Below are positions 35,343-43,252 of a stretch of DNA of 64,000 nucleotides, in pieces. Where the stretch lies: the NCBI RefSeq assembly GCF_003226345.1, contig NZ_PDOF01000003.1, forward strand, positions 1 to 64,000, in the 5' to 3' direction. The notes beneath the pieces were generated by a model. That model was not told the origin of the DNA and did not search any database. It saw only the letters and a list, made by a program, of their open reading frames with translations. This DNA comes from Alteribacter lacisalsi (lineage in GTDB: Bacteria; Bacillota; Bacilli; Bacillales; Salisediminibacteriaceae). A program made the translations under genes and the position numbers. Within the stretch, counting starts at the first letter, position 1. Each line of letters begins with the position of its first letter.

Positions 35343-35789
35343 TCAGTCTGACTTGTGTGGTAAAAATGCAGAAACCGGTCCGAGTTCGTTTTCCAGATAC
35401 ATTCTGATCTTCCCTGGAAAGCGGAGCAGATACGGCATTTCTTTTTTAAATTGCGACTGGAGGGCTTTGTGATCAATACCGGTGTATTCCTGAAGCAGGA
35501 CCTTCCTCCACGGAAGCAGGCGTTTAACTCCTTTTCCCTCTTCGTCTGTGAGTACTTTTTCATCAAGGAGGATGTCCACGATGTCATCAAAACTCCCGGG
35601 GTCTCTCATAATAAAGCCGTCAATCATCTGATTGCCTACATCCATCATCGTTTCAATAATCATATGACCGGTCCTCTCAAGGACAAGCCTGGAATCTTCT
35701 CCCTCACCGCTTTGCTCAGCCATCCGCACAAGCAGGTTTTCAAGGTAATCGAGACGTTTTTCAATTAATTCACGGTCAACAAAATACAT
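35343..35789 (-). CDS. yutE: DUF86 / HepT-like protein YutE
   Basis: A 148-aa helical protein of the DUF86 family, to which the HepT toxins also belong. The HepT RNase motif R-x(4-6)-H-Y would lie at LPWRKVLLQEYTGID (about residues 97-111), but Gln stands where His is expected. It is therefore unlikely to be an active HepT RNase. No MNT antitoxin gene is adjacent. It forms a unit with yutF as in B. subtilis. AAGGTGAG precedes the ATG at 35789. Confidence 0.8.
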   Translation of the reverse strand: MYFVDRELIEKRLDYLENLLVRMAEQSGEGEDSRLVLERTGHMIIETMMDVGNQMIDGFIMRDPGSFDDIVDILLDEKVLTDEEGKGVKRLLPWRKVLLQEYTGIDHKALQSQFKKEMPYLLRFPGKIRMYLENELGPVSAFLPHKSD

Positions 35790-36015
35790 TGATCTCACCT
35801 TCTTAAAACGAATTAGTATAACACATTAAAAGCTCTTACATTGATTGTTTCACAAATTACCGTTTATTTAGTACGTATTATTTGTTATTATGATGAAGGA
35901 TTAAAAACGCAGCTCTTGTGCTGCCGAAATAACGGCCTCCGGGTCATATTATACAGTTTTCATAACGGTATGCCATATATTATAGCACTTCACTTTTACA
36001 ACTGGGGGAATACAC

Positions 36016-36987
36016 ATGGATCGTGAATTAGCACTGGAAATTGTCCGCGTAACCGAAGCAGCAGCTCTGGGGTCAGCCCAATGGATGGGACGGGGCCTGA
36101 AGAATGAAGCCGACGATGCCGCAACAACTGCGATGCGTAACATGTTTGATTCTGTGAACATGCGAGGCACAGTCGTCATTGGTGAGGGTGAACTGGACGA
36201 AGCACCGATGCTCTACATCGGTGAGGAACTCGGTTCCGGCACAGGCCCTGAGGTGGATATCGCTGTTGATCCTCTTGAAGGGACGAGCATCGTAGCAAAA
36301 GGACACCCGAACGCCATGGCCGTCATCGCCATCGCAGATCGAGGCACCCTTTTGCATGCGCCTGATATGTATATGGAAAAGCTCGTTGTAGGTCCGGAAG
36401 CAGCCGGCCTCGTTCGCCTTGATGATCCGATTGAAAAAACGATTGATATCGTAGCAAAAATGAACAACAAACGTGTGCGGGATGTCACGGTCATTATTCA
36501 GGAGCGTGAACGTCATCAGGAGCTTGTTGACCGGATTCGTGCCAAAGGAGCACGCGTTACCCTTTTCGGAGACGGGGACGTTGGTGCGTCAATTGCTACG
36601 GCAATGCCGCGGACAGGTATTGACCTGTTTGTAGGGACCGGCGGTGCACCCGAGGGTGTTATTTCCGCTGCCGCCATTAAAACACTTGGCGGTGACATGC
36701 AGGCGCGCCTTGTTCCGATGAATGAAGAAGAAGCAGAGCGCTGCCGCAAAATGGGTGTCGAGGATACAAGCAAGGTTCTTCAGCTCGATGACCTGGTCAA
36801 AAGCGATGATGCTATTTTTGCCGCAACAGGCGTGTCTACCGGTGAACTTCTTGAAGGCGTGCGCTTTCTGAGCGGAGACCACGTGGAAACCGACTCCATC
36901 GTCATGCGTGCAAAAACCGGTACAGTACGGTATATTAAAGCTCAGCACCGTCTGAATAAGAAGCCCCCTCTCCAGGAACAGGGGTAA
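36016..36987 (+). CDS. glpX: Class II fructose-1,6-bisphosphatase GlpX
   Basis: A 323-aa gluconeogenic enzyme that hydrolyses fructose-1,6-bisphosphate. Metal-binding residues match the E. coli GlpX positions: Asp33, Glu57 ([12 protein letters not shown]), Asp85 and Glu88 (DPLEGTS). GGGGGA precedes the ATG. It is followed 26 bp later by the DUF3055 gene, probably in one transcript. In B. subtilis glpX is elsewhere, so its place here is lineage-specific. Confidence 0.94.
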   Translation: MDRELALEIVRVTEAAALGSAQWMGRGLKNEADDAATTAMRNMFDSVNMRGTVVIGEGELDEAPMLYIGEELGSGTGPEVDIAVDPLEGTSIVAKGHPNAMAVIAIADRGTLLHAPDMYMEKLVVGPEAAGLVRLDDPIEKTIDIVAKMNNKRVRDVTVIIQERERHQELVDRIRAKGARVTLFGDGDVGASIATAMPRTGIDLFVGTGGAPEGVISAAAIKTLGGDMQARLVPMNEEEAERCRKMGVEDTSKVLQLDDLVKSDDAIFAATGVSTGELLEGVRFLSGDHVETDSIVMRAKTGTVRYIKAQHRLNKKPPLQEQG

Positions 36988-37013
36988 GTACCGGAAAGAG
37001 AGGATGAACACGG

Positions 37014-37280
37014 ATGTCCGAGCGCTTCTATCTCTACAACGACACGGAAGATACGAAAACCCGCTTCGTCAGCTTCATGGGGGAAGAACAGCGTTTTGAT
37101 CTGGCCATTACCATGTCGACACGTTACTATGGCAAAAAACTTGTCCTTAATATGCTTTCCAACCGTTTTGCCATTATCGGTCCAGACGATCTTGACGAAC
37201 CCGGCTACCTTGAACATGCTTTTAACCTTGAAGAGGCAGAAGCAGAGGAACTCCGCCAGTTTTTATATGAAGTGATATGA
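37014..37280 (+). CDS. DUF3055-like small cytosolic protein
   Basis: An 88-aa protein resembling the DUF3055 family of Bacillales: residues LYNDTEDTKTRFVSFMGEE, the STRYYGKKLVL strand, IIGPDDLDEPGYLEHAF, and an acidic C-terminal helix. Function is unknown. GAGGATG precedes the ATG. It lies behind glpX and before the hairpin at 37307-37345. Confidence 0.7.
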   Translation: MSERFYLYNDTEDTKTRFVSFMGEEQRFDLAITMSTRYYGKKLVLNMLSNRFAIIGPDDLDEPGYLEHAFNLEEAEAEELRQFLYEVI

Positions 37281-37306
37281 TATCTGATAATATCTACCTG
37301 TACCAA

Positions 37307-37345
37307 AAACACCTCCCGGTGGCATACTAAGCCCGGGAGGTGTTT
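37307..37345 (+). promoter_or_regulatory. 13-bp perfect hairpin that contains the SD of the next gene
   Basis: AAACACCTCCCGG (37307-37319) pairs exactly with CCGGGAGGTGTTT (37333-37345) around a 13-nt loop. The SD GGGAGGTG (37335-37342) of the 89-aa gene lies in the 3' arm, 4 nt from its ATG. It may act as a weak terminator of the upstream operon, or hide the SD in read-through transcripts. Confidence 0.75.
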
Positions 37346-37349
37346 CGTT

Positions 37350-37619
37350 ATGCCTGATAAAGACGAACGCAAATATACAGACTTTACCGTGGTGGAAAAT
37401 AACCGGAATTATGTTCTGCCTGAAATTACGCCTGAAGGCCCATACGGCTCTCCAATCGAGCGACCGCTGGGAAAAAGCTCGCCGTGGCACGAAGGACAGC
37501 GTTCCTACAGTGCCTTTAATTACGAATACAAAAATCTGCACGAAGGCTTGGACAGGAAAGACCCCGGGTCCCACCCGACTCACGATGATAAGCGCTATAA
37601 CGGCGGCGGAAGACAGTAA
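37350..37619 (+). CDS. Small hydrophilic hypothetical protein
   Basis: An 89-aa protein rich in Asp, Glu, Lys, Gly, Tyr and Pro, with no hydrophobic segment and no cysteine. Motifs ITPEGPYGSPIERPLGK and DPGSHPTHDDKRYNGGG suggest an extended, perhaps disordered chain. I do not recognise the family; a spore-associated role is possible from composition and neighbours, but unproven. SD GGGAGGTG 7 nt before the ATG is inside a perfect hairpin. Confidence 0.7.
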   Translation: MPDKDERKYTDFTVVENNRNYVLPEITPEGPYGSPIERPLGKSSPWHEGQRSYSAFNYEYKNLHEGLDRKDPGSHPTHDDKRYNGGGRQ

Positions 37620-37722
37620 GGATACACGCTTACTGACAGGCGAGACCCCGCAGGCACAGCTGAACAAGCTTTCCGGCATCACGGGCGGAAAGCGAACGGA
37701 CGGCGTGAAGCGAAGCTACTGT
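37620..37722. repeat. Degenerate copy of the GC-rich dispersed repeat
   Basis: It contains GGCGAGACCCCGCAGGCAC and GGCGGAAAGCGAACGGACGG, blocks like those in the copy at 34389. The ends are decayed. Confidence 0.5.
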
Positions 37723-37743
37723 GCAGTCTTTTCCACGGTATAC

Positions 37744-37784
37744 AAAAAAGACCGCCTGCCCAGAAAAGAGCAGACGGTCTTTTA
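37744..37784 (-). terminator. yutD terminator
   Basis: Minus-strand stem GACCGTCTGCTC / TTTTCT / GGGCAGGCGGTC is followed by TTTTTTG. Confidence 0.88.
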
Positions 37785-37798
37785 CATTTTCGGAAAGC

Positions 37799-38149
37799 TT
37801 ACAATCCTGCAGGAGCCTCCTGGTGAGCCTTCTTTTTATCTTTATCTTTACTGTTGTTATCTTTATCTTCCTTTTTTTCCTTCACTTTTTTTATCACAAA
37901 GTAAGGACAGCCGAAATTACAGTACTCATAAAGGTATTCCGGCAGGGAGCTGATTTTTGATTCGAATGCGGCTTTCCGGTGCTGGTCCTCAAAGAACCCC
38001 TTCAGCCTGAGCTGATTGTAGCCCCAGTCGCCTACAATGTAATCGTATTTGTTCAGCACATCACTGTAGCGGGACTTAAAGTCCTCTTCAACGAAGCCGC
38101 CTCTCACGTCTTCGAGCAGTTCATACTGATTTCCCTGAACACGAATCAT
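37799..38149 (-). CDS. yutD: YutD family protein
   Basis: A 116-aa protein of the YutD family (DUF1027), function unknown. The conserved core is SRYSDVLNKYDYIVGDWGYN (residues 28-47), then QLRLKGFFED; CNFGCPYF near residue 80 is a possible metal pair. The C-terminus is a low-complexity Lys/Asp tail. AGAGGTGG 5 nt before the ATG at 38149 decides the start. It is divergent from yutC. Confidence 0.88.
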   Translation of the reverse strand: MIRVQGNQYELLEDVRGGFVEEDFKSRYSDVLNKYDYIVGDWGYNQLRLKGFFEDQHRKAAFESKISSLPEYLYEYCNFGCPYFVIKKVKEKKEDKDNNSKDKDKKKAHQEAPAGL

Positions 38150-38318
38150 TGTTACCACCTCTCTTTACTCCTTTTATCTTGCCTTATTTTATGAAGAATT
38201 TCAATGTTTTTCCCCGGGTAAGCCGCTAACCCGTTCCACGTACTTCTGTAAAACGGCACAAATTACCGCTCCTAATAACACCTTTTCCTGAGAAACCTAT
38301 ACTCAGGAGGTGGAAAAA

Positions 38319-38975
38319 ATGAAACGTATGATTGCAGCATCACTATTACTTACTGCGGCTCTTACTGCCTGTGGCGGCCAAATGGAGAATTTGACCAGCC
38401 CTTACGGTCAAGGTCAGAATCAGGCTGACGGAGAGGGACGCTGGACTTCGATGGGTACAGGAAATACCCAGGAAGGCTACAACGTCATCAACCGTGAAGG
38501 CAGACCCGGTCACGATGAATTTAACCGGTTCGGCTTTGTGACAGAGACGAAAGAATCTGCCAGTGAAAAAGAAGCTCCAGGCTATGCGGTGTATGACAAG
38601 GAACTGCTTGCGGACTCCATCAGTGAGATGGCAGCTGTCATTCCTGACGTAAACCAGTGTTCAACGCTGGTTACAGATGGAGAAGTACTCATGGTTTATG
38701 ACCGTGATTCAGACAGTAATCTAAGCCGCGATGAGGTTGCAGACCAGGTTCGTAAAACGGCTTTGTCTGTAATTCCATCCTACTATGAAGTCTACGTAAG
38801 CGATGATCTGTCTCTGCAGGAGGACATTGAGCGATTTGCTGACCTGTCCCCTGAAGATAATGCATACGAGGAATCTCTTGACCACACAATCGAACAGTTA
38901 AAGGCTTATCCGCAGGGAGAACCAATCAGCGAGGACGAAATGCATTCAGAAAACAACGACTATAAAATGAACTGA
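38319..38975 (+). CDS. yutC: YhcN/YlaJ-family sporulation lipoprotein YutC
   Basis: A 218-aa lipoprotein: type II signal peptide with lipobox LTAC (Cys18), then a Gly/Gln-rich linker and a YhcN/YlaJ domain (about residues 80-165; repeated acidic helices). Such proteins are found in spores; YhcN is in the forespore membrane. GGAGGTG 7 nt before the ATG at 38319 sets the start; the in-frame GTG at 38310 overlaps the SD. It is next to lipA, as in B. subtilis. Confidence 0.82.
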   Translation: MKRMIAASLLLTAALTACGGQMENLTSPYGQGQNQADGEGRWTSMGTGNTQEGYNVINREGRPGHDEFNRFGFVTETKESASEKEAPGYAVYDKELLADSISEMAAVIPDVNQCSTLVTDGEVLMVYDRDSDSNLSRDEVADQVRKTALSVIPSYYEVYVSDDLSLQEDIERFADLSPEDNAYEESLDHTIEQLKAYPQGEPISEDEMHSENNDYKMN

Positions 38976-38987
38976 AGCATCCAATCA

Positions 38988-39026
38988 GGGTAAAGCAGCG
39001 GGAAACTGCTGCGTTGCCCTTTTGGT
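38988..39026 (+). terminator. yutC terminator
   Basis: Stem GGGTAAAGCAGC / GGGAAACT / GCTGCGTTGCCC is followed by TTTTGGTGTTTT. Confidence 0.75.
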
Positions 39027-39107
39027 GTTTTACCGCTGGGCCAACTATTGTGGGTTTTCTTGTACTTATTTTCGTTTACTTGTAATTAGCTGTATTTATC
39101 CCAGCCG

Positions 39108-39143
39108 CGTAAAAAACGGCTCCCCGTTAGGGGAACCGTCTTA
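39108..39143 (-). terminator. lipA terminator
   Basis: Minus-strand stem ACGGTTCCCC / TAAC / GGGGAGCCGT is followed by TTTTTTACG. Confidence 0.9.
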
Positions 39144-39146
39144 AGA

Positions 39147-40025
39147 TCAGGACTGAGCCGCATTAACCTGTTCATCCGCGTGGTAGGATGAGCGGACGAG
39201 AGGGCCGGATTCACAGTGCTTGAATCCTTTACTGAGGGCAATTTCCTTCAGCTCGGCAAACTCTTCGGGACTCCAGTATTTTTTAATTTTCAGGTGCTTT
39301 TTCGTCGGCTGCAGGTACTGGCCGATTGTCATAATATCCACATTAGATGCACGAAGGTCGTCCATCGTTTCAATAATTTCTTCCTTCGTTTCCCCAAGAC
39401 CGATCATCAGGCTGGACTTGGTCGGAATATTCGGATTCATTTCCTTGGCCCGTTTGAGAAATTCCAAGGTGCGCTCATATGTAGCACGGGCACGCACACG
39501 GGGCGTAAGGCTTCTGACAGTTTCAATATTGTGGTTCATAATGTCCGGTTTCGCATCCATGAGCGTCTGAAGGTTTTCAAAACGTCCCATCATATCCGAA
39601 GGCAGTACCTCTACTGTCGTGAACGGGCTCTTTCTGCGGATCGCACGCACCGTTTCAGCAAAAACTTCGGCTCCGCCGTCTTTCAGGTCGTCACGGGCAA
39701 CTGCTGTAATGACAGCGTGCTTAAGACCCATGAGCTTGACAGAGTCTGCCACACGTTCCGGCTCATCGAGATCCAGTTCAGTGGGAAGACCGGTCTTTAC
39801 CGCACAAAATCGGCAGGCACGGGTACAAATATCCCCGAGAATCATAAAGGTTGCCGTTTTCCGCTCGGCCCAGCATTCATGAATGTTCGGGCAGCGCGCT
39901 TCCTCACAGACCGTGTGAAGCTTTTTTTCCCGCATCATTTTTTTAAGTCCGGTGTAGGATTCATTTGTATTCAATTTTATCTTAAGCCAGTCCGGTTTAC
40001 GGATATGTTCTTCTTTTTTCGCCAT
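39147..40025 (-). CDS. lipA: Lipoyl synthase
   Basis: A 292-aa radical SAM enzyme that inserts two sulfurs into octanoyl groups on lipoyl domains. The auxiliary cluster is bound by Cys40, Cys45 and Cys51 ([12 protein letters not shown]); the radical SAM cluster by Cys67, Cys71 and Cys74 (CTRACRFC). The C-terminal [14 protein letters not shown] holds the auxiliary-cluster serine. GGAGAGTGA precedes the ATG. Confidence 0.96.
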   Translation of the reverse strand: MAKKEEHIRKPDWLKIKLNTNESYTGLKKMMREKKLHTVCEEARCPNIHECWAERKTATFMILGDICTRACRFCAVKTGLPTELDLDEPERVADSVKLMGLKHAVITAVARDDLKDGGAEVFAETVRAIRRKSPFTTVEVLPSDMMGRFENLQTLMDAKPDIMNHNIETVRSLTPRVRARATYERTLEFLKRAKEMNPNIPTKSSLMIGLGETKEEIIETMDDLRASNVDIMTIGQYLQPTKKHLKIKKYWSPEEFAELKEIALSKGFKHCESGPLVRSSYHADEQVNAAQS

Positions 40026-40245
40026 AAGTCACTCTCCTGATCCATAGTCCTTCTCAACCCATAGACGGTGCTGTTCTATGTATGCCGACAATGTTCTCAA
40101 TCATTAGTTACTTTAACATGAAAACGCAATTTTCTCAAAGAGTTCGAATACTGGAAGGATTTTTCCCGAATGGTTTTCAAGCCGATTTCAAACACTACAT
40201 TATAGACATTGGTTCAGAGCATTTTTTTGAAAGGGGGACCAGCCA

Positions 40246-41253
40246 GTGAAGCGTGTGATAACAATGATGACAGCCTTAATACTCATTTGTTTAACTGTAC
40301 TGCCCGCCTCAGGCAGTGCGGCTGTACTTGATGAACTTTCGTCCGAGGATATCTTTAAAGGACGGATGGCCCTTTATAAAAAAACAGAGGCCGTCACCGG
40401 GATCCCCTGGTTCGACCTTGCAGGTATCGACAGTTATGAACGTGGGCTGAGAAGAGCCCGCAACGATCTGCCAGATGAGGAAGGCTTCATCGGAATCTTT
40501 TTTTCTCCTGAAAAATGGACGGGTGCTGAAAATCCAGATAAAGAAGATACAAACCCTCTGTCGATTTCCCTTTTCAACGGAATGGGCCTGGACGGGGACG
40601 GAGATGGTCTTGCGGATCAGAATAACGATGAAGATGTCCTGTTTACATTCGCTTCCTTCCTGGCCTCCTATGGAACAGATAATGACAATATCCGGATCGG
40701 GCTGTGGAATTACTACCAGCGTGATAAGGCTGTAGAGCTGATTACCGGTCATTCGAAGATATACCGGCATTTCGGCACACTGGATTTACGAAAACGGATG
40801 TTTCCTCTTCCCCTTCAGTACAATTACAGCTATCAGAGTACATGGGGCCACAGCCGAGGCTGGGGCGGACGGCGTATGCATGAAGGAACCGACCTGTTCG
40901 CAGGATACGGTACTCCGGTACGATCCACCACTTATGGAATCGTAGAGCTGAAAGGCTGGAACAAGTTTGGAGGCTGGCGTATTGGGATCCGGGATACGAA
41001 TAACGTGTACCATTACTACGCCCACCTGACCGGGTTTGAAAAAGGAGTGGAGCGGGGCACAATTGTGGAACCCGGCACCGTCGTCGGCTATGTCGGGAGT
41101 TCCGGATATGGAAAACCGGGGACGCAGGGCAAATTCCCACCACATCTTCACTACGGTATGTATAAGGATAACGGCTACTTCGAATGGTCATTCGATCCCT
41201 TCCCCTCTCTAAGAGCATGGGAACGCCTTGAGCGACAGGCCCGCAGAAAATAA
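40246..41253 (+). CDS. lytH: LytH-type M23 endopeptidase, secreted
   Basis: A 335-aa zinc peptidase with an N-terminal signal peptide (residues 1-25, ASGSAA cleavage region) and a C-terminal M23 domain. Zinc ligands His212 and Asp216 (HEGTD) and His302 (HLHYG) are present. B. subtilis LytH is an L-Ala-D-Glu peptidase that trims spore cortex peptidoglycan. Residues 116-128 form a DxDxDG-type loop (DGDGDGLADQNNDED region), like calcium-binding EF-hand/dockerin loops. The start is GTG with AAGGGGG about 9 nt upstream. Confidence 0.88.
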   Translation: MKRVITMMTALILICLTVLPASGSAAVLDELSSEDIFKGRMALYKKTEAVTGIPWFDLAGIDSYERGLRRARNDLPDEEGFIGIFFSPEKWTGAENPDKEDTNPLSISLFNGMGLDGDGDGLADQNNDEDVLFTFASFLASYGTDNDNIRIGLWNYYQRDKAVELITGHSKIYRHFGTLDLRKRMFPLPLQYNYSYQSTWGHSRGWGGRRMHEGTDLFAGYGTPVRSTTYGIVELKGWNKFGGWRIGIRDTNNVYHYYAHLTGFEKGVERGTIVEPGTVVGYVGSSGYGKPGTQGKFPPHLHYGMYKDNGYFEWSFDPFPSLRAWERLERQARRK

Positions 41254-41302
41254 AAAAGACCCGTCAGGAGATGACTAAAAATCGCCTGACGGGTCTTTTG
41301 AC
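41254..41302. terminator. Bidirectional terminator between lytH and the NSS transporter
   Basis: Stem AAAAGACCCGTCAGG / loop / CCTGACGGGTCTTTT (15 bp each arm) has A/T tracts on both sides. Confidence 0.92.
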
Positions 41303-41363
41303 TTATCTGAAAATGCTCTTAGCCTAAGCTGGGCTCTGCAGCATACAGCTCATCATTTTTTCA

Positions 41364-42713
41364 TCATCCGAAAATGTTCAGAAGCAGAATGCCAAGAATA
41401 CCGATCGGTGCCACGATACGGAGGAACCAGATCCAGACTGTTCCAACTGTCGTGTCCGTAAGGCCTGTTTCTTTCAGGGCATCAACTTTGTTCCAACCCC
41501 AGCCGACAAACAGGGCAATCACAAATCCGCCGAGCGGAAGGAAGTAATTGTCGGTAATCGTGTCCATTAGGTCAAGGAACGGCAGACCAGCTACTGTAAA
41601 GTCCGAGAGCGGTCCTCCCTGACTAAGTGCTGAAGGCACACCGAACAGTGTAACGACAGTACCGACCGCGATTGCGGCAAAACGGCGTGTCCAGTTAAAT
41701 TTGCGCATCGCATAAGCAACACTTACTTCCAGGAGGGAAATGGCTGATGACAGAGCCGCCACAGCTACCAGGAAGAAGAAAAGAATTCCAAACATCGTGC
41801 CCATAGCGCCCATCTGGTTAAATACTTCTGGAAGCGTGATAAACACAAGTCCTGGTCCGGCATCGCCCACATCAAACTGCGCGAACGTAAAGACTGCCGG
41901 GAAAATCATGATGCCGACTACAATAGCAAATAGTGTATCCAGCGTTACGACCGTTCCAGCTGCACTCGGCAGCTTTGTTTCCTTCGGCAGGTAGCTGGCG
42001 TAGGTAATCATCGCCCCCATACCAAGTGAGAGAGTGAAGAACGCCTGACCAATTGCCGCTGCGTAAATGCCCGGATTGCCAAAGGCGGAAAACTCAGGTC
42101 TGAACAGGAATGCCAGACCTTCTGCCGCACCGTCAAGTGTCAGAGCGTAACCTGCAAGGAACAGCAGGATGACTGCAAGAAGCGGCATAAAGATTTTGTT
42201 TGAAAGCTCGATTCCTTTTTTAACTCCGAAAAAGACGATGGCAATTGTAAGAGCCATGAACAGAACCTGCCAGAAGACCGGCCCAGCGGCTCCTCCAATA
42301 AACGCCCCAAAGAAATCCGCATATTCTCCGGTTTCAACACCGGCAGCAGCCCCGGTCACGTAGCTGTAAAGGAAGTAAACAACCCATCCGGCAATTACAC
42401 CATAAAAGGATAAGATAATAAATGCTGAAGCTACACCGAGTATGCCCCCGATTGCCCATGGTTTCTGTGGTGCGATTGTGTTAAAGGATCCTACTACATC
42501 CTGCTGTCCGCGGCGTCCAATGGAAAATTCCGCAAGCAGTACCGGAAGACCGATGAGGAAAATACATAATAGATAAACAAGTAAAAATGCTGCTCCCCCA
42601 TTTTCACCGGCAACATAGGAAAAACGCCAGACGTTTCCGAGTCCGACAGCAGATCCTACGGCAGCAAGAATGAAGCCGAGTTTCGTAGCAAAACGTTCCC
42701 GACCGTTACTCAT
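41364..42713 (-). CDS. yocR: Sodium-dependent neurotransmitter-symporter (NSS/SNF) family transporter
   Basis: A 449-aa transporter with about 11 membrane segments. The NSS start motif AAVGSAVGLGNVWRFSYVAGENGGAAFLL (broken helix 1, around residues 16-44) carries the sodium and substrate site. It imports an amino acid or similar compound with Na+; the substrate is unknown. It resembles B. subtilis YocR/YhdH. The promoter is recognisable upstream. Confidence 0.88.
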   Translation of the reverse strand: MSNGRERFATKLGFILAAVGSAVGLGNVWRFSYVAGENGGAAFLLVYLLCIFLIGLPVLLAEFSIGRRGQQDVVGSFNTIAPQKPWAIGGILGVASAFIILSFYGVIAGWVVYFLYSYVTGAAAGVETGEYADFFGAFIGGAAGPVFWQVLFMALTIAIVFFGVKKGIELSNKIFMPLLAVILLFLAGYALTLDGAAEGLAFLFRPEFSAFGNPGIYAAAIGQAFFTLSLGMGAMITYASYLPKETKLPSAAGTVVTLDTLFAIVVGIMIFPAVFTFAQFDVGDAGPGLVFITLPEVFNQMGAMGTMFGILFFFLVAVAALSSAISLLEVSVAYAMRKFNWTRRFAAIAVGTVVTLFGVPSALSQGGPLSDFTVAGLPFLDLMDTITDNYFLPLGGFVIALFVGWGWNKVDALKETGLTDTTVGTVWIWFLRIVAPIGILGILLLNIFG

Positions 42714-42839
42714 AATTCATTCCCCTTTCTCTCTTTAATTGATTGGCTTTATTGTCATTATTTTCTGACACCAAGCCTCTAAAAAAAGAAGCGTAAAGTA
42801 TTTTTGACAAAAATCGACTAAAGATGATTACGTTGTCTT

Positions 42840-42868
42840 ATTATAAATAGCCTATATGAAAAAGTCAA
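42840..42868 (-). promoter_or_regulatory. Sigma-A promoter of the NSS transporter gene
   Basis: Minus strand: -35 TTGACT (42868-42863), 17-bp spacer, -10 TATAAT (42845-42840). It leaves a leader of about 120 nt with no structure I recognise. The rest of 42869-43036 shows nothing definite. Confidence 0.75.
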
Positions 42869-43036
42869 AGGGATTATCTGAAAATTTTAGAAAGAAAGAA
42901 TACCCAGTTTTTACAGTAGTCCGTACTCCTTCTGCCGGCACCTGCGGCAGACAATGGGATGAGATTATAGGGGAAACGTTCTACACTGAGAGCAGTATCT
43001 TTATGCACTGAAACCGTTTTGCCTTAAACCTAAAAA

Positions 43037-43209
43037 GCTGTTAAAGTAAGTTGTTGATTTTCGCTCACTGCGCTCCCTTTCCACGGGCACCACTGCAGCC
43101 TCCTCGGGAACATCGCCTGCGGGGTCTTCCGTCGGTGCTGTTCCCACAGGAGTATCACTCGTTCGCTCCAATCAACTTTATTTACTCAACATTAAGCTTT
43201 AACAGAGCC
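43037..43209. mobile_element. MITE-like element copy 3, left end damaged
   Basis: The right terminal repeat CTTTAACAGAGCC is intact (43197-43209). The left one is reduced to GCTGTTAAAG (43037-43046), and no target duplication is visible. The core is full and matches copy 4 in the same orientation. Confidence 0.78.
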
Positions 43210-43212
43210 AAT

Positions 43213-43251
43213 CAGAAAAAGCAGAAGCCCTCGGAGGACTCCTGCTTTTTT
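43213..43251. terminator. Terminator of the NhaC-family gene
   Basis: Stem AAAAAGCAGAAGCCCTC / GGAGGACTCCTGCTTTTT has A/T tracts on both sides. It lies directly after the gene on the minus strand. Confidence 0.88.
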
Positions 43252-43252
43252 A

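Noticed and set aside
34550-35590. YutF with a 90-residue N-terminal extension
   Set aside because: The extension overlaps yutE, is basic and low in hydrophobic residues. The SD AGGGG sits directly before the internal ATG at 35323, which gives the standard length.
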